In this document: in pieces, positions 11,768 through 23,011 of the stretch
How positions within the stretch are numbered: position 1 is the stretch's first letter
How the letters are laid out: every line of letters starts with the position of its first letter
Assembly (NCBI GenBank): GCA_015680905.1
Contig: CM027384.1
Location: forward strand, 79,207,501 to 79,271,500
Length of the DNA stretch: 64,000 bases
DNA from: Coptis chinensis
Taxonomy: Eukaryota; Streptophyta; Magnoliopsida; Ranunculales; Ranunculaceae
Reading direction: 5' to 3'
Notes under the pieces: generated by a model
What the model saw: the letters and a program-made list of their open reading frames with translations, nothing else
Database searches by the model: none
Told to the model about the DNA's origin: nothing
Made by a program: the position numbers and the translations under genes

Positions 11768-12060
11768 GATTTGTGACGCCAAAACACCGTCACAAAGATT
11801 TGTGACACCAAAATGCTGTCATAAATTTGTGACGCCAAAACATTGTCACAAAAATTAGTGACGTCAAAATGTTGTCACAAAAATTAGTGACACCAAAATG
11901 CCGTCACAAATTAGTAACGCCGAACTGCCGTCACAAAAAATAGTGGTGCCAAAATGCCGTCACAAAAATCAGTGACGCCAAATTGTGACGCCAAATTGAC
12001 ATCACAAAAATTTGTGACGTCACAAAAATTAATTGTGACGCCAAATTGGTGTCACAAAAA
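11768..12060. repeat. array of 27-31 bp palindromic units (TGTGACGCC...GTCACA)
   Basis: About ten units, each built as TGTGACG-CCAAAATGC-CGTCACA, so every unit is itself an inverted repeat with a 6-7 bp stem. The spacer varies (AAAACACC, AAAATGCT, AAACATT, AAATTGGT) while the GTGACG/CGTCAC arms persist. It sits just inside the CACTA-like terminus at 12078. Units of this type fit subterminal transposase binding sites. Confidence 0.85.
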
Positions 12061-12081
12061 TGCTGTTATGGCGTAGTGAAT

Positions 12082-12664
12082 GACAAGATTGTATGACAAG
12101 TGCTTGAAATGAAAAGATTGAAAACACGAGTATTGGAAGCAAGAATGAAATGAAGATTGAAAACAAGAAAATAAATAAAACAAAATAGATTGAAAATAAG
12201 TAAATAACAATACAAGAAATTAAATTGCAAGAAAATAAATCTACCTAAGAAAGCATTATAAATTGATCTCAATTTTTGGGTTGTCAAACCAAAAATTGGA
12301 TAATGCTTTCTTTCCCTACTTTTTACTTTTATACTCCTACTTTTACAATGACTGATTTGCCCTCTCCCTCTACAATCAAGACACCTCACTATGTTGTTTT
12401 TTACTTTTCCTTTATGCTTTTGCTTTTGCTTTTTCTCTATCTTCTTTAGAGCAAGCTAGGTCTTGAGCAAGTCTTCTTTTGTGAAAAGGTCATCCATCTC
12501 CAGTCTTCTGAGTTAAGGATATGACTTTCAATCTTCTGGGTTTGAGTCCTTTGACCTTTGACCTTGACTTTGACTTTTGAGTTTTTCAACACTTTTTCAT
12601 AGCATCTTGAGTTTTCATAAGAAGCGTTAATAAAACTCATTTTGATACTAATATGCATCTTTTA
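12082..12664. other. AT-rich flank without recognisable gene
   Basis: A-rich text on the left (GAAAACAAG/GAAAATAAAT repeats near 12110-12240) and T-rich text on the right. Short open stretches on the minus strand are low complexity. No gene is supported. Confidence 0.5.
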
Positions 12665-13078
12665 TGATAAGTGGTCTAAAATGGCCTGTAACCTGCAAAA
12701 GGTAGTAAAAGCTATGAGTTGTTTGTTTATTATGAGTAAGAAGGGTTGTAATGCAGTGATATAAATATAATAAAACGCACATTTGGGAGCTGATCAGTCT
12801 TTTTGTCTTGGGCTTTCAAGTGAGCTCTAAAATAGGTCCAAGTCGTATCTTCTCATAGCTTCGAAACCTTGGGCCTTATTCATAATTATCCATGAGCTCC
12901 CATGTGATCCTTAATACTCCGAATTGCTCCGTTTTGCCCCTTTAACTCTAATATTTGGCAAAACTCTCTTTTTCACCTGTAAAGTTATAAAACACAACTT
13001 ACAAGTACTATTAGTATAATAAGATGGGTATAACTGAGGGTTAAAATACACTTTTTAAGAACTTATCATAACCCCCAA
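12665..13078 (-). repeat. LTR of element N (partial or short)
   Basis: On the minus strand it opens with TGATAAGTTCTT after a G-rich tract, as the Athila-like LTRs here do. A possible terminus CTTATCA at 12665 would make an LTR of about 414 bp, far shorter than the 1.5 kb of its relatives. Either this is a shorter LTR family or the LTR is broken off. The site after 12665 has no primer-site motif, consistent with a 3' LTR. Confidence 0.4.
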
Positions 13079-14673
13079 CTAGCCTTTTTCTAGTTTCTTA
13101 GCAAATAAGATAAAAAAGAGATAAGTGATCAAAATCACATCTTAATAAAAATAAAATCCTAACTCACTTTCGCAGGCATCGCGATTGCATTTACCTTATG
13201 CAACAAGGCTTTAAACCTTTAAGTTCCCCAAAAAAGATGAGTTATAGTCTCGTGAGGGTTTTTAGGTGATATACCTACCCACAAAATCAATCAATAGAAA
13301 GTTTAAGAATGATAGTATTTTTCAGAGAGAGAAAATTCTCACCAACTTAGTGCTTAGTCCAATGGACAGGTCTCCATTGCTAACTTCGTTTCTGCAAAGA
13401 CTCATAGATTATGCTGGGAGGTAGAAAAAATTGATAAAACTCTCAATCAAGGCTTATGCGTGTACTTAGTCAATCTTCTATACTCTCTTATCCAAGAAAC
13501 GAAATTCCTAGTTTACCTTTAAATAGATAATCTCGACTTTCAATCCTCACCGGTCATATATAATCTCAGAAAAAAATCTCTCAGAAGATGGTCTACTATT
13601 TTACCTCATATATGTGGGGGAAAAGAATAAAGAATGCGAACATCCCATATACGACCTTGAAAAATGGACTTCTGGATGAAAGTAGTCTCATGGAAGGAAT
13701 GTCAATCACATATGAATGGTCGGGTCCTTCGCTTTAGCATCCTTTCACCTACTCTAGACTTTGTATCATACTGTAGTGATAAGTCATGGGATGTAACTTG
13801 GCTTGGGATTGGTTTATGAAGGAAAGGTAAAAAGGATTCGAAGGGTTTCTGAAGAACACTAAGGGTTTTGCTTCTTTCTTGGAAGATGTCTTTGATTTCT
13901 GTATTGTAGAGAAAATTCTTCCTTTGTATTGGCTTCTCCATCAAATCTGCTCAACTTTTTCTTTTTCTTTTTCTATTTTTTTCTTCTCTTGCTTAGTGGT
14001 ATATCCTCGATTAATATTTGATATGTTTGCTTTCCACTACCTTGTTTGATGTATCAAAATGGTTTAACATGATGGCCTTACTATACTAGGTGGGATAAAG
14101 GCTGGATAGGTTCACTACTTGACTTATCAGTATGATAATCTATTTCGAATAGACTACAAGACCTAATGGCTATCTCCCCAGTTGATGTCACTTCGTGATT
14201 AACCAAGTTAAGGAATAATGAGACTATATTAGAACGAAATAAAGAACTGAAAGAAGTTGAGCCACGAAGACTCGGATTTTACATAAGAACTCTCCAAAGA
14301 ATGGGTATAAAGCTCAAGTCTCACGGGTTAAGTCTAAAAAATCTACTTCCAGTTTACTAGGGGTTTAAATCTCTCAACTAGCAGAAGTACACAAAACTAA
14401 CCAAGTACTATGGTGGTGCCTTGATAAAGAATTCTATCAATAAGAACTATGTCTGAGCATAATAAATAGTCTAACCATCAATGAAATCAACAATATCAAC
14501 TATTCAGTAAACTCAACACTAAGTGATATAGAATATATATCCCAGACTCATCATTAAAATTCATCTTTCTCATGCTAATAATATAAAAGAAAACAAAAAG
14601 ATTTTTTGTTTTGAAAACCAATTTTCAAAATTCATTTCTCAAGTACACCTTCCCCCCAACTTAATTAACATAT

Positions 14674-14689
14674 GCATTGTCCTCAATGT
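14674..14689 (-). promoter_or_regulatory. AGGA-loop hairpin of element N
   Basis: Minus strand ACATTGAGGACAATGC: five-pair stem CATTG/CAATG around an AGGA loop, 15 bases upstream of a run of six G. Same loop and position as in the other Athila-like elements but with different stem bases. Confidence 0.55.
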
Positions 14690-14900
14690 ATAAAAATTAA
14701 GTACATAAAATGAATGAGAAAAAGGGAAGATGTTACCATTAATGTCGAATATCAGTACATAGATCTTTCTCTGTCAATTTTTTTCGCTAAAAGGTAATTG
14801 ATTAAATGAATAAAATGTTACAAGGAAAAAGAATATGAAGTGGTAAGAACTGTTTAGTATGGGTATCATCAGTTGTGTACCCACCTATTACATCCTACAT

Positions 14901-17900
14901 TTAGCTTATGAATCGGAAGTAAGTAGTAAAGTGGTTCTCCAAATTTCTCACAAAAGGAGGTTTATTGTCCCACCATTTACTTTCTCCATTTTGCAATGCT
15001 GCCCCATGTCTTGCACAGCTATCTGCACCTGAGTTTGTTTCCCTCCATGTAGCTGTAACATTGATCCATGATGCTTTCTCTCTAAGTTGCTTCCATTTTG
15101 TTCTTACCCTCCAATGCACTGTCTTCCTGAAAGGCTTTGACAACCGATGCAGAGTCAAATTCCACCCAAATATATCTCTAGTCCCAATCCAGTCCTTCAA
15201 TCCCTTCTATAATAGCATAAGTTTTTGCCAGATAGTTAGTTGATACCACAAGGCCTCCTGCTGTTGCCCCCAAAATGTTACCCATGTCATCCCTGAGAAT
15301 CACTCCCTAACCAACCCTACCTGGGTTCCCGTGTGAACTTCCATCCACATTATTTTTTTATGATGCCAGGAGGTGGGATGAGCCAATAACATTCCAGAAT
15401 TTTGGGGCTCTTCTTAGTTTGTGTTGGAGATTGAATGTGTGAAGAATTTTCATTTCGGTCACTGTGTTGTTCATGGTACCTGACGATTTGTAGTATGCTC
15501 TGATGATGACCCTTCTAGTCAGAAAGCAAATGTTAGAAAAGCTGGAGTTCTTCTGATCATAGAGCACCTGATTTCGATTCTTCCATAAGCTTACCAGACT
15601 TGTCAGCGAGCAAGCTTTCCACATATCTAGAATCAATGAGCTATGGTGTCTGGCCAGTTGCATGATGTCATTGAAGGAATCAATGTGTGATGTAATGCTG
15701 AAGATATTTCTAGCATGATCCCAAACTCTCTTGGCTAATTCACAGTGATAGAGAATGTGCTCCAGGTTTTCTGTCTACTGCTTACATATATAACATCGAG
15801 AGGCCAGCTGTGTCTTCCATTTTTGTAACATGTCATCTGTTCTGGAAACCCCCCGAATCAGTTTCCATGCTATACCTTGTGTCTTTGGAAGAATTTTAGA
15901 GCTCCAGATGAACTTGCATCCTTTTTGCTTCGGTGCTTTCTTCCGAATATCCTCATGCGCTGCTGAAACTGCAAACTTCCCCTTAACGTTTGAGAGCCAG
16001 ACTCGCTCATCTTCCTTTGAGTTGTCAGGTTGCTACAGATGAGAGGTATTGATACCAATTAGCTGCAAAACTTGAGTCATGTTGCTGGAGAAGTCCCAAA
16101 GGTTGCCTTGTATGAATTCATTGAGTCGGCCTTGGAGCTTCCTAATATCTTTACATTCTTCCTAGAAAAATTCACAAATCGGTTTTTGATAGATCCAATT
16201 CTCTCTCCAAACATTTATTGATGCCCCATTTCCTACCACCCATCCATGCAGGTGATTCATTTCTTTGAGAGCCCATCCAATACCCTTCGAGACTATCGAG
16301 GTCTTGTAGTCAGTCCATGTACCCGACCTGTTTGTGTATTTGCCTCGCATGAAGGCAGACCAATCACTCTCCTCAGTAAGCAAGCCCCAAGCTTGTTTTA
16401 TTAGCATTGAGAGGTTGATATCCTTGAGTCTCCTAATGCCCAGACCTCCCTCCTCCAACGGTTTACATGTTTTTTCCCATGACACCGTAAAAGATTTCCT
16501 TTCCGCAAGGTTACCACTCCAGATGAAATTTCAAATTATGCTCTCACATTCTTTTATCACTGAGTTTGGCCATTTGTAGATTGCCATGTTGTGGACTGGT
16601 ATGTTATTAAGAACATTTTTTTTTTGATCGGTAAGCGAGGTTGTTAACGGGGTCCCCTACCCCTTATGTTATTAAGAATATGTCTTGCTAAGACTACTTT
16701 TCCTTGGAAGGAGAGCATTTTGCCAGCCCACCTTGTAGCTCTATTCCTAATCTTGTCCACTAAAGGTGCTAACGCAGCTTTTGTCACTTTGCCCATAATC
16801 AATGGAACCCTAAGATACTTTTCAAGTAACCTGCCTTCTTTTATACCCATAACCTCCTGAATCAAAAAATTCCTGTTATTCATTGGGCTCAGAAAAATCT
16901 TACACTTCTCCTCATTTATGAGTTGTCCAGAGGTCAACTGATATCTATTAAAAAGTTTGACAAGTTACTTGATGCCCCTTATGTTAGCATTGCAGAAAAG
17001 GAAAATATCATCTGCAAACAATAAGTGAGAAAGACTGGAATATTTGGAGTTAACCACCATGTGCTAAATTTTCTTATGAAGAACCAATTTGTTGATGCTT
17101 CTACTTAGACAGTCTTCCGCCAGAGCAAAGAGCATCGGGGAGAGAGGATCACCTTTTTTAATCCTCTTCCTATTGAAAAATATCCCTGAGGACCTCCATT
17201 GATCATGATTGACGTTGTATTACTCTGAAAGATTGCTTGCAACCATCTGATCATCCTACATGCTACATCACTGCCCAAATAAAGTTCTAGTCCATAGTAT
17301 CGAAAGCTTGAGAGATGTCAAGTTTGGTTCCAATACTTCCATCATATCTGGGTGTTTGCAATTCATTCACTAGCTCCGAGGCTAGACTAATGGCTTGTTG
17401 GGAGTTTCTGTTGGGAATGAAGCCATATTGTTCCTTACTGATAATTCTTTCTGCAATTGGAGACAACCTTTTGGCTAGAATCTTGGTGATGACCTTGAAA
17501 ATGAAGTTGGAGAGGCATATTGGACGAAACTTTCCTAGCTGATTGGCATTTTTCTCTTTTTGGATAAGAACAATGAAGTTGGAGTTAAATCCAATGGGCA
17601 ATCTAGATTTAATAAAGAAGTAACTGATGGCTCGTACTAGATCATGCTTGACTATATCCTAATAGTGATGAAAGAAAAACCCAAAGAATCCATCTGGTCC
17701 TGGATAGTTGTCTGGATTCAGGTGAAAAACTACCGCTTTCACTTCCTCTGCTAACGGAATAGTGGTGAGGAATTTATCCTCCGATTGCAGGTCTTGAGGC
17801 ATGTGGTGAATGAGTTCCCAGTCCATGATGTGATCTACCTTCCTGAATTTGTCGGTATAATGTCTGACAATATGATCTCTAATTTTTTCTTGAGTATCTA

Positions 17901-19060
17901 GAGTGATTCCTTCATCAGTCTTCATTTCTGTTATCAATGACTTGCTTCTGTTTCTATTAGCCATAGCATGAAAGAATTTAGTACTCCTGTCATTGTCTGA
18001 ATCCCATTTTTGTTTTTGATTTCTGTTTCCAGAACATTTTCTCTTGATGTAATAATAACTCCACTTGGTTTTCTTAATCCACCATTTGAGTAGCGAAATC
18101 CTCTGTTACATTTCCTTTCTCAAATTGTTCCTACATCTGCTCTAATTTTTTTTATTCTTCTTCCACTTTGACTTTGATATTGCTAAAAGTGTCCTTATTC
18201 CACTTCTTCAGGACACCCTTCAACCTTTTTAGCTTCTGTGTAAGAATAAAGATGGAATTTCACAAAATTGGTTGCTACCAACTGTCAAGCACTATGTCTC
18301 TGAAGGTAGGATGGGTACACCACATATTAAAGAATTTAAAGGGCTTGTTCTAGGGTTGAGGAATGCTGATATTTCCACCCGAAGAGGAGAGTGATCAAAA
18401 CAAATTTGGCTAGACACCTGATACTTCCAACCAAAGAATAAGGAACCCCAGTTTGCATTACAAAGAATTCTGTCTAACTTGCCCAAAATTTTGAAACTCC
18501 CTACTTGTTTGTTCCACCAAGTGAGCTGATATCCACTGCTAGGAGTTTACATTAGTTGGTTATTACTAATAAAGTCCCTGAATTCATTCATAGAAGTTGT
18601 AGTAAGATGGTTTCCACCTTTCTTTTCAGAAATACTCAGGTAGGTGTTGAAGTCCTCAAGAATCAGCCACGCCATATTGAGTGGATTGATGTTAGATAAT
18701 TCTAGTAGAGTTGCCTTCTGTGCACCGAGATACAGTGAGCATGAACTATGGTAATGAGAGCTCTATCAATCATCACTGTAATATGTTGATTTGAAAAATG
18801 AATCAAAGTGGGAGTGGGGATCGAAGCTTTCCAGATGAGCCAGAGATTGGGAACTCGATTCGGATTTGAACTAGGATTAGAGTAAAAGGTATTGTTCATT
18901 CCTAGTGAGTGGAGAACATTGATAGGAAAATCCTTGGGAAGAGTATTAGGTTTTGTGATACCCACAAGATCTAGATCCCATTTATTGATAAGCTTGGATA
19001 GATGGTTCTGCGATTTGTCATTTGCAATTCCTCTAATATTCCAAAAGATGCACCTCATTG
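14901..19060 (-). pseudogene. LINE 1 ORF2 (endonuclease, RT, RNase H)
   Basis: Endonuclease begins MRCIFWNIRGIAN near 19058; a DFNTYLS segment (catalytic Asp-Asn region) is near 18645 and LDRILCNANW...DHSPL at 18480-18385 marks its end. RT fingers carry YPGPDG (about 17710) and KFRPICLSNFIFKVI (17530), palm KLDISQAFDTMD (17320) and LLFADDIFLF (17018-17001). The thumb and zinc-finger RVT region include EEGGLGIRRLKDINLSMLIK (16450) and GNGASINVW (16215). RNase H ends with TATWRETNSGADSCARHGAA around 15060-14995. The frame shifts or stops at least eight times, with a 51 bp retroposon inside. At the 5' side the endonuclease frame is open through to 19238, so the ORF1 stop seen in LINE 2 is not evident here. 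Confidence 0.85.
16614..16664 (-). mobile_element. 51 bp 5'-truncated retroposon with 14 bp target duplication
   Basis: TATGTTATTAAGAA occurs at 16600-16613 and again at 16665-16678. Between them are 51 bases starting with a T-run (poly(A) on the minus strand) and containing GATCGGTAAGCGAGG and GGGGTCCCCTACCCC. Direct 14 bp duplication plus poly(A) is the signature of L1-machinery insertion. The body is too short to say whether it is a LINE 3' end or a SINE. It interrupts LINE 1 ORF2, so it is younger than LINE 1. Confidence 0.85.
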
Positions 19061-19239
19061 TGAAGGATGAAAATTTATTGATGTTAATGGCGAGAGCCAC
19101 CTTATTCTTCCCTATTACCAGTCCTAAATCAGGATCTGGACCTAGTGATGGGTAAATCAGTTTTCTGTTGTTTCCACTGTGACTTATGAGTGCCTTTGTT
19201 AGTAAGGACTTGTGCACTCTCTTCCGCTTCTGCAGCATC

Positions 19240-20344
19240 AGCCTTACTCAAGGATTGAGGAGAGATTACATCAGGTGGTTTATCCTCTAACTCTCAAACC
19301 TTTTTTTTTTTTTCTAGAAGATGTAAAACTTTTTCTGCTTCCGAGTCTGCTATGATGATTCCAACTAGGGAGGTATGAATCCGAGAGACAGAGCTATCCC
19401 TATTTCTATAGTTTAGTAGAGAATCCTCTCTTAAAAGTGTTGGAGAGTCCATTGCTTTAGTTTGGTCTCCCACCACTGCTGCTGTATTCTTACCCTTTTT
19501 CGAACTTTCTGTTTCATGGGTTATGACAGGACTTTTTGTTGCTATAGTTGCCTGGTCTCTGACAGGACTTGCTGCTGCTACAGTTGTATGAACTCTGACA
19601 GAACTTTTTGTTGCAATAGTTGCCTGGTCTCTGATAGGGCTTGTTGTTGCTACAGTTGTCTCAACTCTGACAGGGCTTGTTGTTTCTTTAGTTGCCTGGT
19701 CTCTTACATAGGAATGTGTGGGGTATTTTGGATTCCTTAATCCACATTTTGTTCCACTCCAAGACTTTGTATATGAGTCTCTCCCAGCCCAGTGGTAATA
19801 GGTGGAATTTCCTCCTAGTCATCTACTTGTTGTTCCTGGTCCTCAATAGTATGTAACTCGTCCACTTCCAACCCTTCAAACATATTCTGGACCTGTACTT
19901 TTTTTGGTTTTTCTGTGTTTTTCTCTCTAGAAACTCTCCCCTTGTTTACTTGTTTCTCCTGAATTCGTTTTGCTTCCATGCCTTCTGAAAGGTTTGTTAC
20001 CTAAAGGTTCCAAGGAGGGAGTGACATCCACTACCACCTCTTTATCTTTATTACCCTTTTCCTTGTTATTTTGCATATCATTTCGTAGCTTCCTACATTC
20101 CATGACTAAGTGCCCCATAATCTTGCAATGTGTACACATCTTTGGAAGTTTCCCCACCTTCATTGTTTGCCAGAAAGTGTTGTTCTTTGTTCTGACATAG
20201 ATTTGGTTCGAATTGGTTCAGAGAGATCAACATCCACTAAAATATTAGCATAGTATCCATACTCTCTGTTAAGAGTCTTTTCATCAATTTGCATTGGGTA
20301 CCCCACTCCACGAGCTATGGGCATCAGTGATTCTGGTTCCCAAT
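19240..20344 (-). pseudogene. LINE 1 ORF1 remnant (nucleic-acid binding)
   Basis: The minus strand from 20344 reads PESLMPIARGVGYPMQIDEK and YGYYANILVDVDLSEPI, matching the DUF4283-type domain of plant L1 ORF1 and the corresponding part of LINE 2. A knuckle CTHCKIMGHLVMEC (CX2CX4HX4C) follows near 20135-20095, then a basic Lys/Asn-rich stretch. The C-terminal half is low-complexity and contains a 36 bp tandem repeat. The N-terminus is missing and the frame is interrupted. Confidence 0.8.
19515..19715 (-). repeat. 36 bp coding-type repeat in ORF1 linker of LINE 1
   Basis: About five degenerate copies of CTCTGACAGGACTTGTTGTT-like units at 36 bp spacing (plus-strand reading). On the minus strand they encode 12-residue repeats of the form SPVRDQATIATK. 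Preservation of a multiple of three suggests expansion while the frame was translated. Confidence 0.7.
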
Positions 20345-21203
20345 ATTCCTATCCTAGTTAAGACATAATATAAAAATTCTAACTTTATTAAATTTAACTA
20401 AACAATAATTGAAATCTAAATTAACAACTAAGAAATCATTAAATAACAATAATCGAAATTAATCTAAACAATCATTAAATAACAAGATCAAATTTAACAA
20501 GAACTAACTATTTTATTTATCTAATGAATGATATTCAATGATTCAAATAACTAATCTAAAACAAGGAATGAAACTAATTAATGGAATGAAAACTAATTAA
20601 ATAAATCCAAAAACTAGATCTAGAACTAAGCTTTTTAATGGCTACTCTAATGGCTACCTTCTAACCTAAGCTAATTCCTTCTTAAGAGCTAAGTCTTGTG
20701 TGTGGAAATGGAGGAGACCAGATCCACATTTTCGTGCATGGGCTGAGGGTCCATGTTTTGGGCCGGAAAATCAAGCCCAAAGCCCAATTTCTTCAGTCCA
20801 TAGGCCCTTTTTCAGCTAGCTTTGACTTCAATAGGCTTTTTATCTACTTTTGATCCTCTGATTGGGTCAATGTTTAGACCATTGGAAAGCTCTTTTCGAG
20901 TCGGTCGTTTTGACATAAGGTACGACCAATTCCGAGGCCTGAGTCCAAAGATACGATCTTCGGAAATTCTGCTGACTTTTGTGTGCTGTTTCTGCCCGTC
21001 TTGGCCTTTAATCCCAGAACTTCTTAGCAACCAACCCTTGCTCCTTTATATCGCCAAAGTGGCACATTTCTATACATAATTGACTTTAATGCCTGAAATA
21101 TATAAAAACACGTAATTAGCAGTAACTCTTATTTATTAGTCGCATAATTGGTTTAAAAGTATTATTGTTAAGGGGTTAAAACTACAATTTTGGGTTCTTA
21201 TCA
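20345..21203 (-). repeat. LTR of element M (partial, about 860 bp)
   Basis: Opens with TGATAAGAACCC at 21203 on the minus strand, directly after TTTGGGGGTGGT. It shares with LTRs A-D the GTCGGTCGTTTTGACATAAGG-like block (20920-20895) and the AGATCTAGTTTT block (about 20610). It ends abruptly at the LINE 1 junction, whereas relatives are 1.5 kb long. Confidence 0.8.
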
Positions 21204-21222
21204 AACCACCCCCAAACAACAT

Positions 21223-21242
21223 TTTGCTTGTCCTCAAGCAAA
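21223..21242 (-). promoter_or_regulatory. AGGA-loop hairpin 2 and polypurine tract of element M
   Basis: Minus strand TTTGCTTGAGGACAAGCAAA: perfect eight-pair stem with AGGA loop, then TTTGGGGGTGGT running into the LTR at 21203. The G-rich tract is the expected plus-strand primer. Confidence 0.7.
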
Positions 21243-22793
21243 TATGAGAAATTAGCATAGATGACCAAAAATGGAGTTCTAACTAATCTCATTTTGCCGA
21301 GTGCAATTGCATTGACCATATGCAACAAGGCCTTAAACCACTAGGAATTCCCTAGTGGACGAGTTATAGCCTCGTGAGAGTTTTCCAGTGAAGGTACTCA
21401 CAAACTTCATCTATACTACAACGACTCAAAAATAAACTATTGTTTCCTTATCTATGTCTCAATTATCTATACATCTCACTAGCAATGAGTACTGAATAAT
21501 CAAGTCGAAACCTAAGCTAATATATGCATAATAATCAATCATCTACGAATAAACATATATACAATGAGTAATACTATGAGATGAACTAGCAGGTCTGTTT
21601 ATGAAAACTCGGAATAACATCCTTAAGTAGGTCCTCACATAAATGTCAAGACAAAAACTACTCTGATTTTTCTGCTCAAGTTTCGCTACTCTAGTGTGCA
21701 GTGGGCACACTTTACCTTACAATCTCAATGACACACAAGAAAGTCGGAGTCGATCAAACACATCTGCCACTTACTATCACACTAACCTATTCCTAATTGA
21801 GCTAGAGGTCTTTATTAGGTGTTGCGGGGATTAGGAGATGGTTTAAGAATGAAGGAAATGGATATTCAAAGAGGACAAGTCTGAGATAATAGAGTTTTCA
21901 TATTATGTAACTAGAGAAAACCTTATTCTTTACTTTTGCTTCTACACTTTGTTTCCATCCTTAGCCATATATATTTTTTTCCTTTGGCTTTTGACTTCTT
22001 GATTCTATTTTTGGAGTTCTAACTCTTTATTTCCTTTTATTTTTATTTTTTTTATTTGGATGGAAACTTACTTTTCTCTTATGTAGCGACTAACGAATTC
22101 TTGATTTCAAAGGTTCTTCTCTTTTCTATTCTTCATCTCTATTCTCAGACTTATTCAAAGAATTAGGTAGGTTGATTTTTTTTTTTGTTTTGTTTTGTAA
22201 TAGGGTAAAGGATTTGTGGTTTATGAAAGGCTAAAGAAAGGCTTAGAGGGGCGACTAGCAGAAAATAATTCATAGGTTGGAATTTCTGGCTATATCGATC
22301 CAAAGAAGGCCTAAATTCTCGCTTAGGATATGGTATAGTAATCAAGCAAGTGGACGTGTGATTTCTCTATCCGGATTTTACTTCTCCCTTGTGTCATTTC
22401 TCAAATGTTCACTCATATAAGGCTTTAGGCTATATTCTCACAAGATTTGTAGAATAAGTACTCTAGCCTAGATTTCATAAACTTATTGTCAACAATCATA
22501 GATACTCATGTAACATATTTATAGATAGATACAAGGATTATTACCTACATATTAGCCTAAGTTTCTAAAAACTATTCTAATGCAAAAGCTACGTGAGACT
22601 TCTAGATTATTGAGAGCGTAGATAAAGAAAACAATACCAATATTCCTAAGTGTATAGCATACTTTTTATTTATATATATATATTTTTAAATTTTTGAATT
22701 TTTTTAACTAGAAAACAAGTGCATATTATACATATCTATATCCTAATAGATGCCTTAATTACACGTGTTTCTATGCCCCCAAACAAAAAGCAT

Positions 22794-22809
22794 GCTTTGT
22801 CCTCAAAGT
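22794..22809 (-). promoter_or_regulatory. AGGA-loop hairpin 1 of element M
   Basis: Minus strand ACTTTGAGGACAAAGC: stem CTTTG/CAAAG around AGGA, followed by TTTTTGTTTGGGGG. Confidence 0.6.
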
Positions 22810-23011
22810 ATTTAAATAACTAGGGTAGAGAAATACCATTGAAACGAGTGAAATTCTGGAGCATCTGCAAAATAAGGTTAAACATACTAATATAGAAAAG
22901 AAAAACTGATGCAACTCTATAAGAGTTCCACCCGTTATGAGGTTAATGAGTAATAGATTGCTTGGGACATAAGCAGACACTAACTGAAATAAAAACTAAC
23001 CTTAACTCCCA

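Larger units (their letters stand above)
10779..12078 (-). mobile_element. CACTA-like transposon end with subterminal array
   Basis: On the minus strand the sequence starts at 12078 with CACTACGCCATAACAG, resembling a CACTA (En/Spm) terminus, followed inward by a dense array of short palindromic subterminal repeats (11768-12060). Such subterminal repeats are where CACTA transposases bind. Further inward (11081-10779) lies a possible last-exon-like stretch. The other terminus was not found, so the left boundary is a guess and the element may be truncated. A Ty-unrelated foldback element is an alternative. Confidence 0.45.
12665..14777 (-). mobile_element. Athila-like element N, 3' end only (minus strand)
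   Basis: Minus strand: about 1.7 kb of 3' non-coding region followed by an LTR. It shares landmark blocks with element M: an ATTGAGGACAATG hairpin at 14674-14689 followed by a G-run (14651-14658), the ATGCAACAAGGC/GTCTCGTGAGGG block near 13195-13260 (compare 21315-21380) and a final TTGGGGGTTA tract directly before TGATAAG at 13078. The coding part is absent; its place is taken by LINE 1. It is divergent from M, P and E and so a separate, older family member. Confidence 0.6.
14778..20344 (-). mobile_element. LINE 1, L1-type non-LTR retrotransposon, 5'-truncated
   Basis: Minus-strand L1 LINE of about 5.6 kb ending in a short poly(A) (T7 at 14778-14784). Order: partial ORF1 with DUF4283-like text and a CCHC knuckle (20344-19900), variable linker, APE endonuclease (from about 19058), RT with FADD motif (17018-17001), zinc-finger RVT region and a C-terminal RNase H (15150-14900). 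RNase H at the ORF2 end is common in plant L1s. Many stops and frame changes: inactive. The 5' end is cut within ORF1 at 20344, where an Athila LTR begins, whereas the 3' end abuts a different Athila copy, so the two flanks do not belong together. Confidence 0.9.

Noticed and set aside
11768-12060. CRISPR-like appearance of short palindromic repeats
   Set aside because: Spacers are nearly identical to each other, the setting is a plant genome, and the array abuts a CACTA-like terminus.
19462-19740. Plus-strand Cys-rich open stretch (repeated SDR.CCCYSC) that looks like a small secreted cysteine-rich protein
   Set aside because: It is the antisense of the 36 bp repeats in LINE 1 ORF1; repetition explains both the open frame and the periodic Cys.
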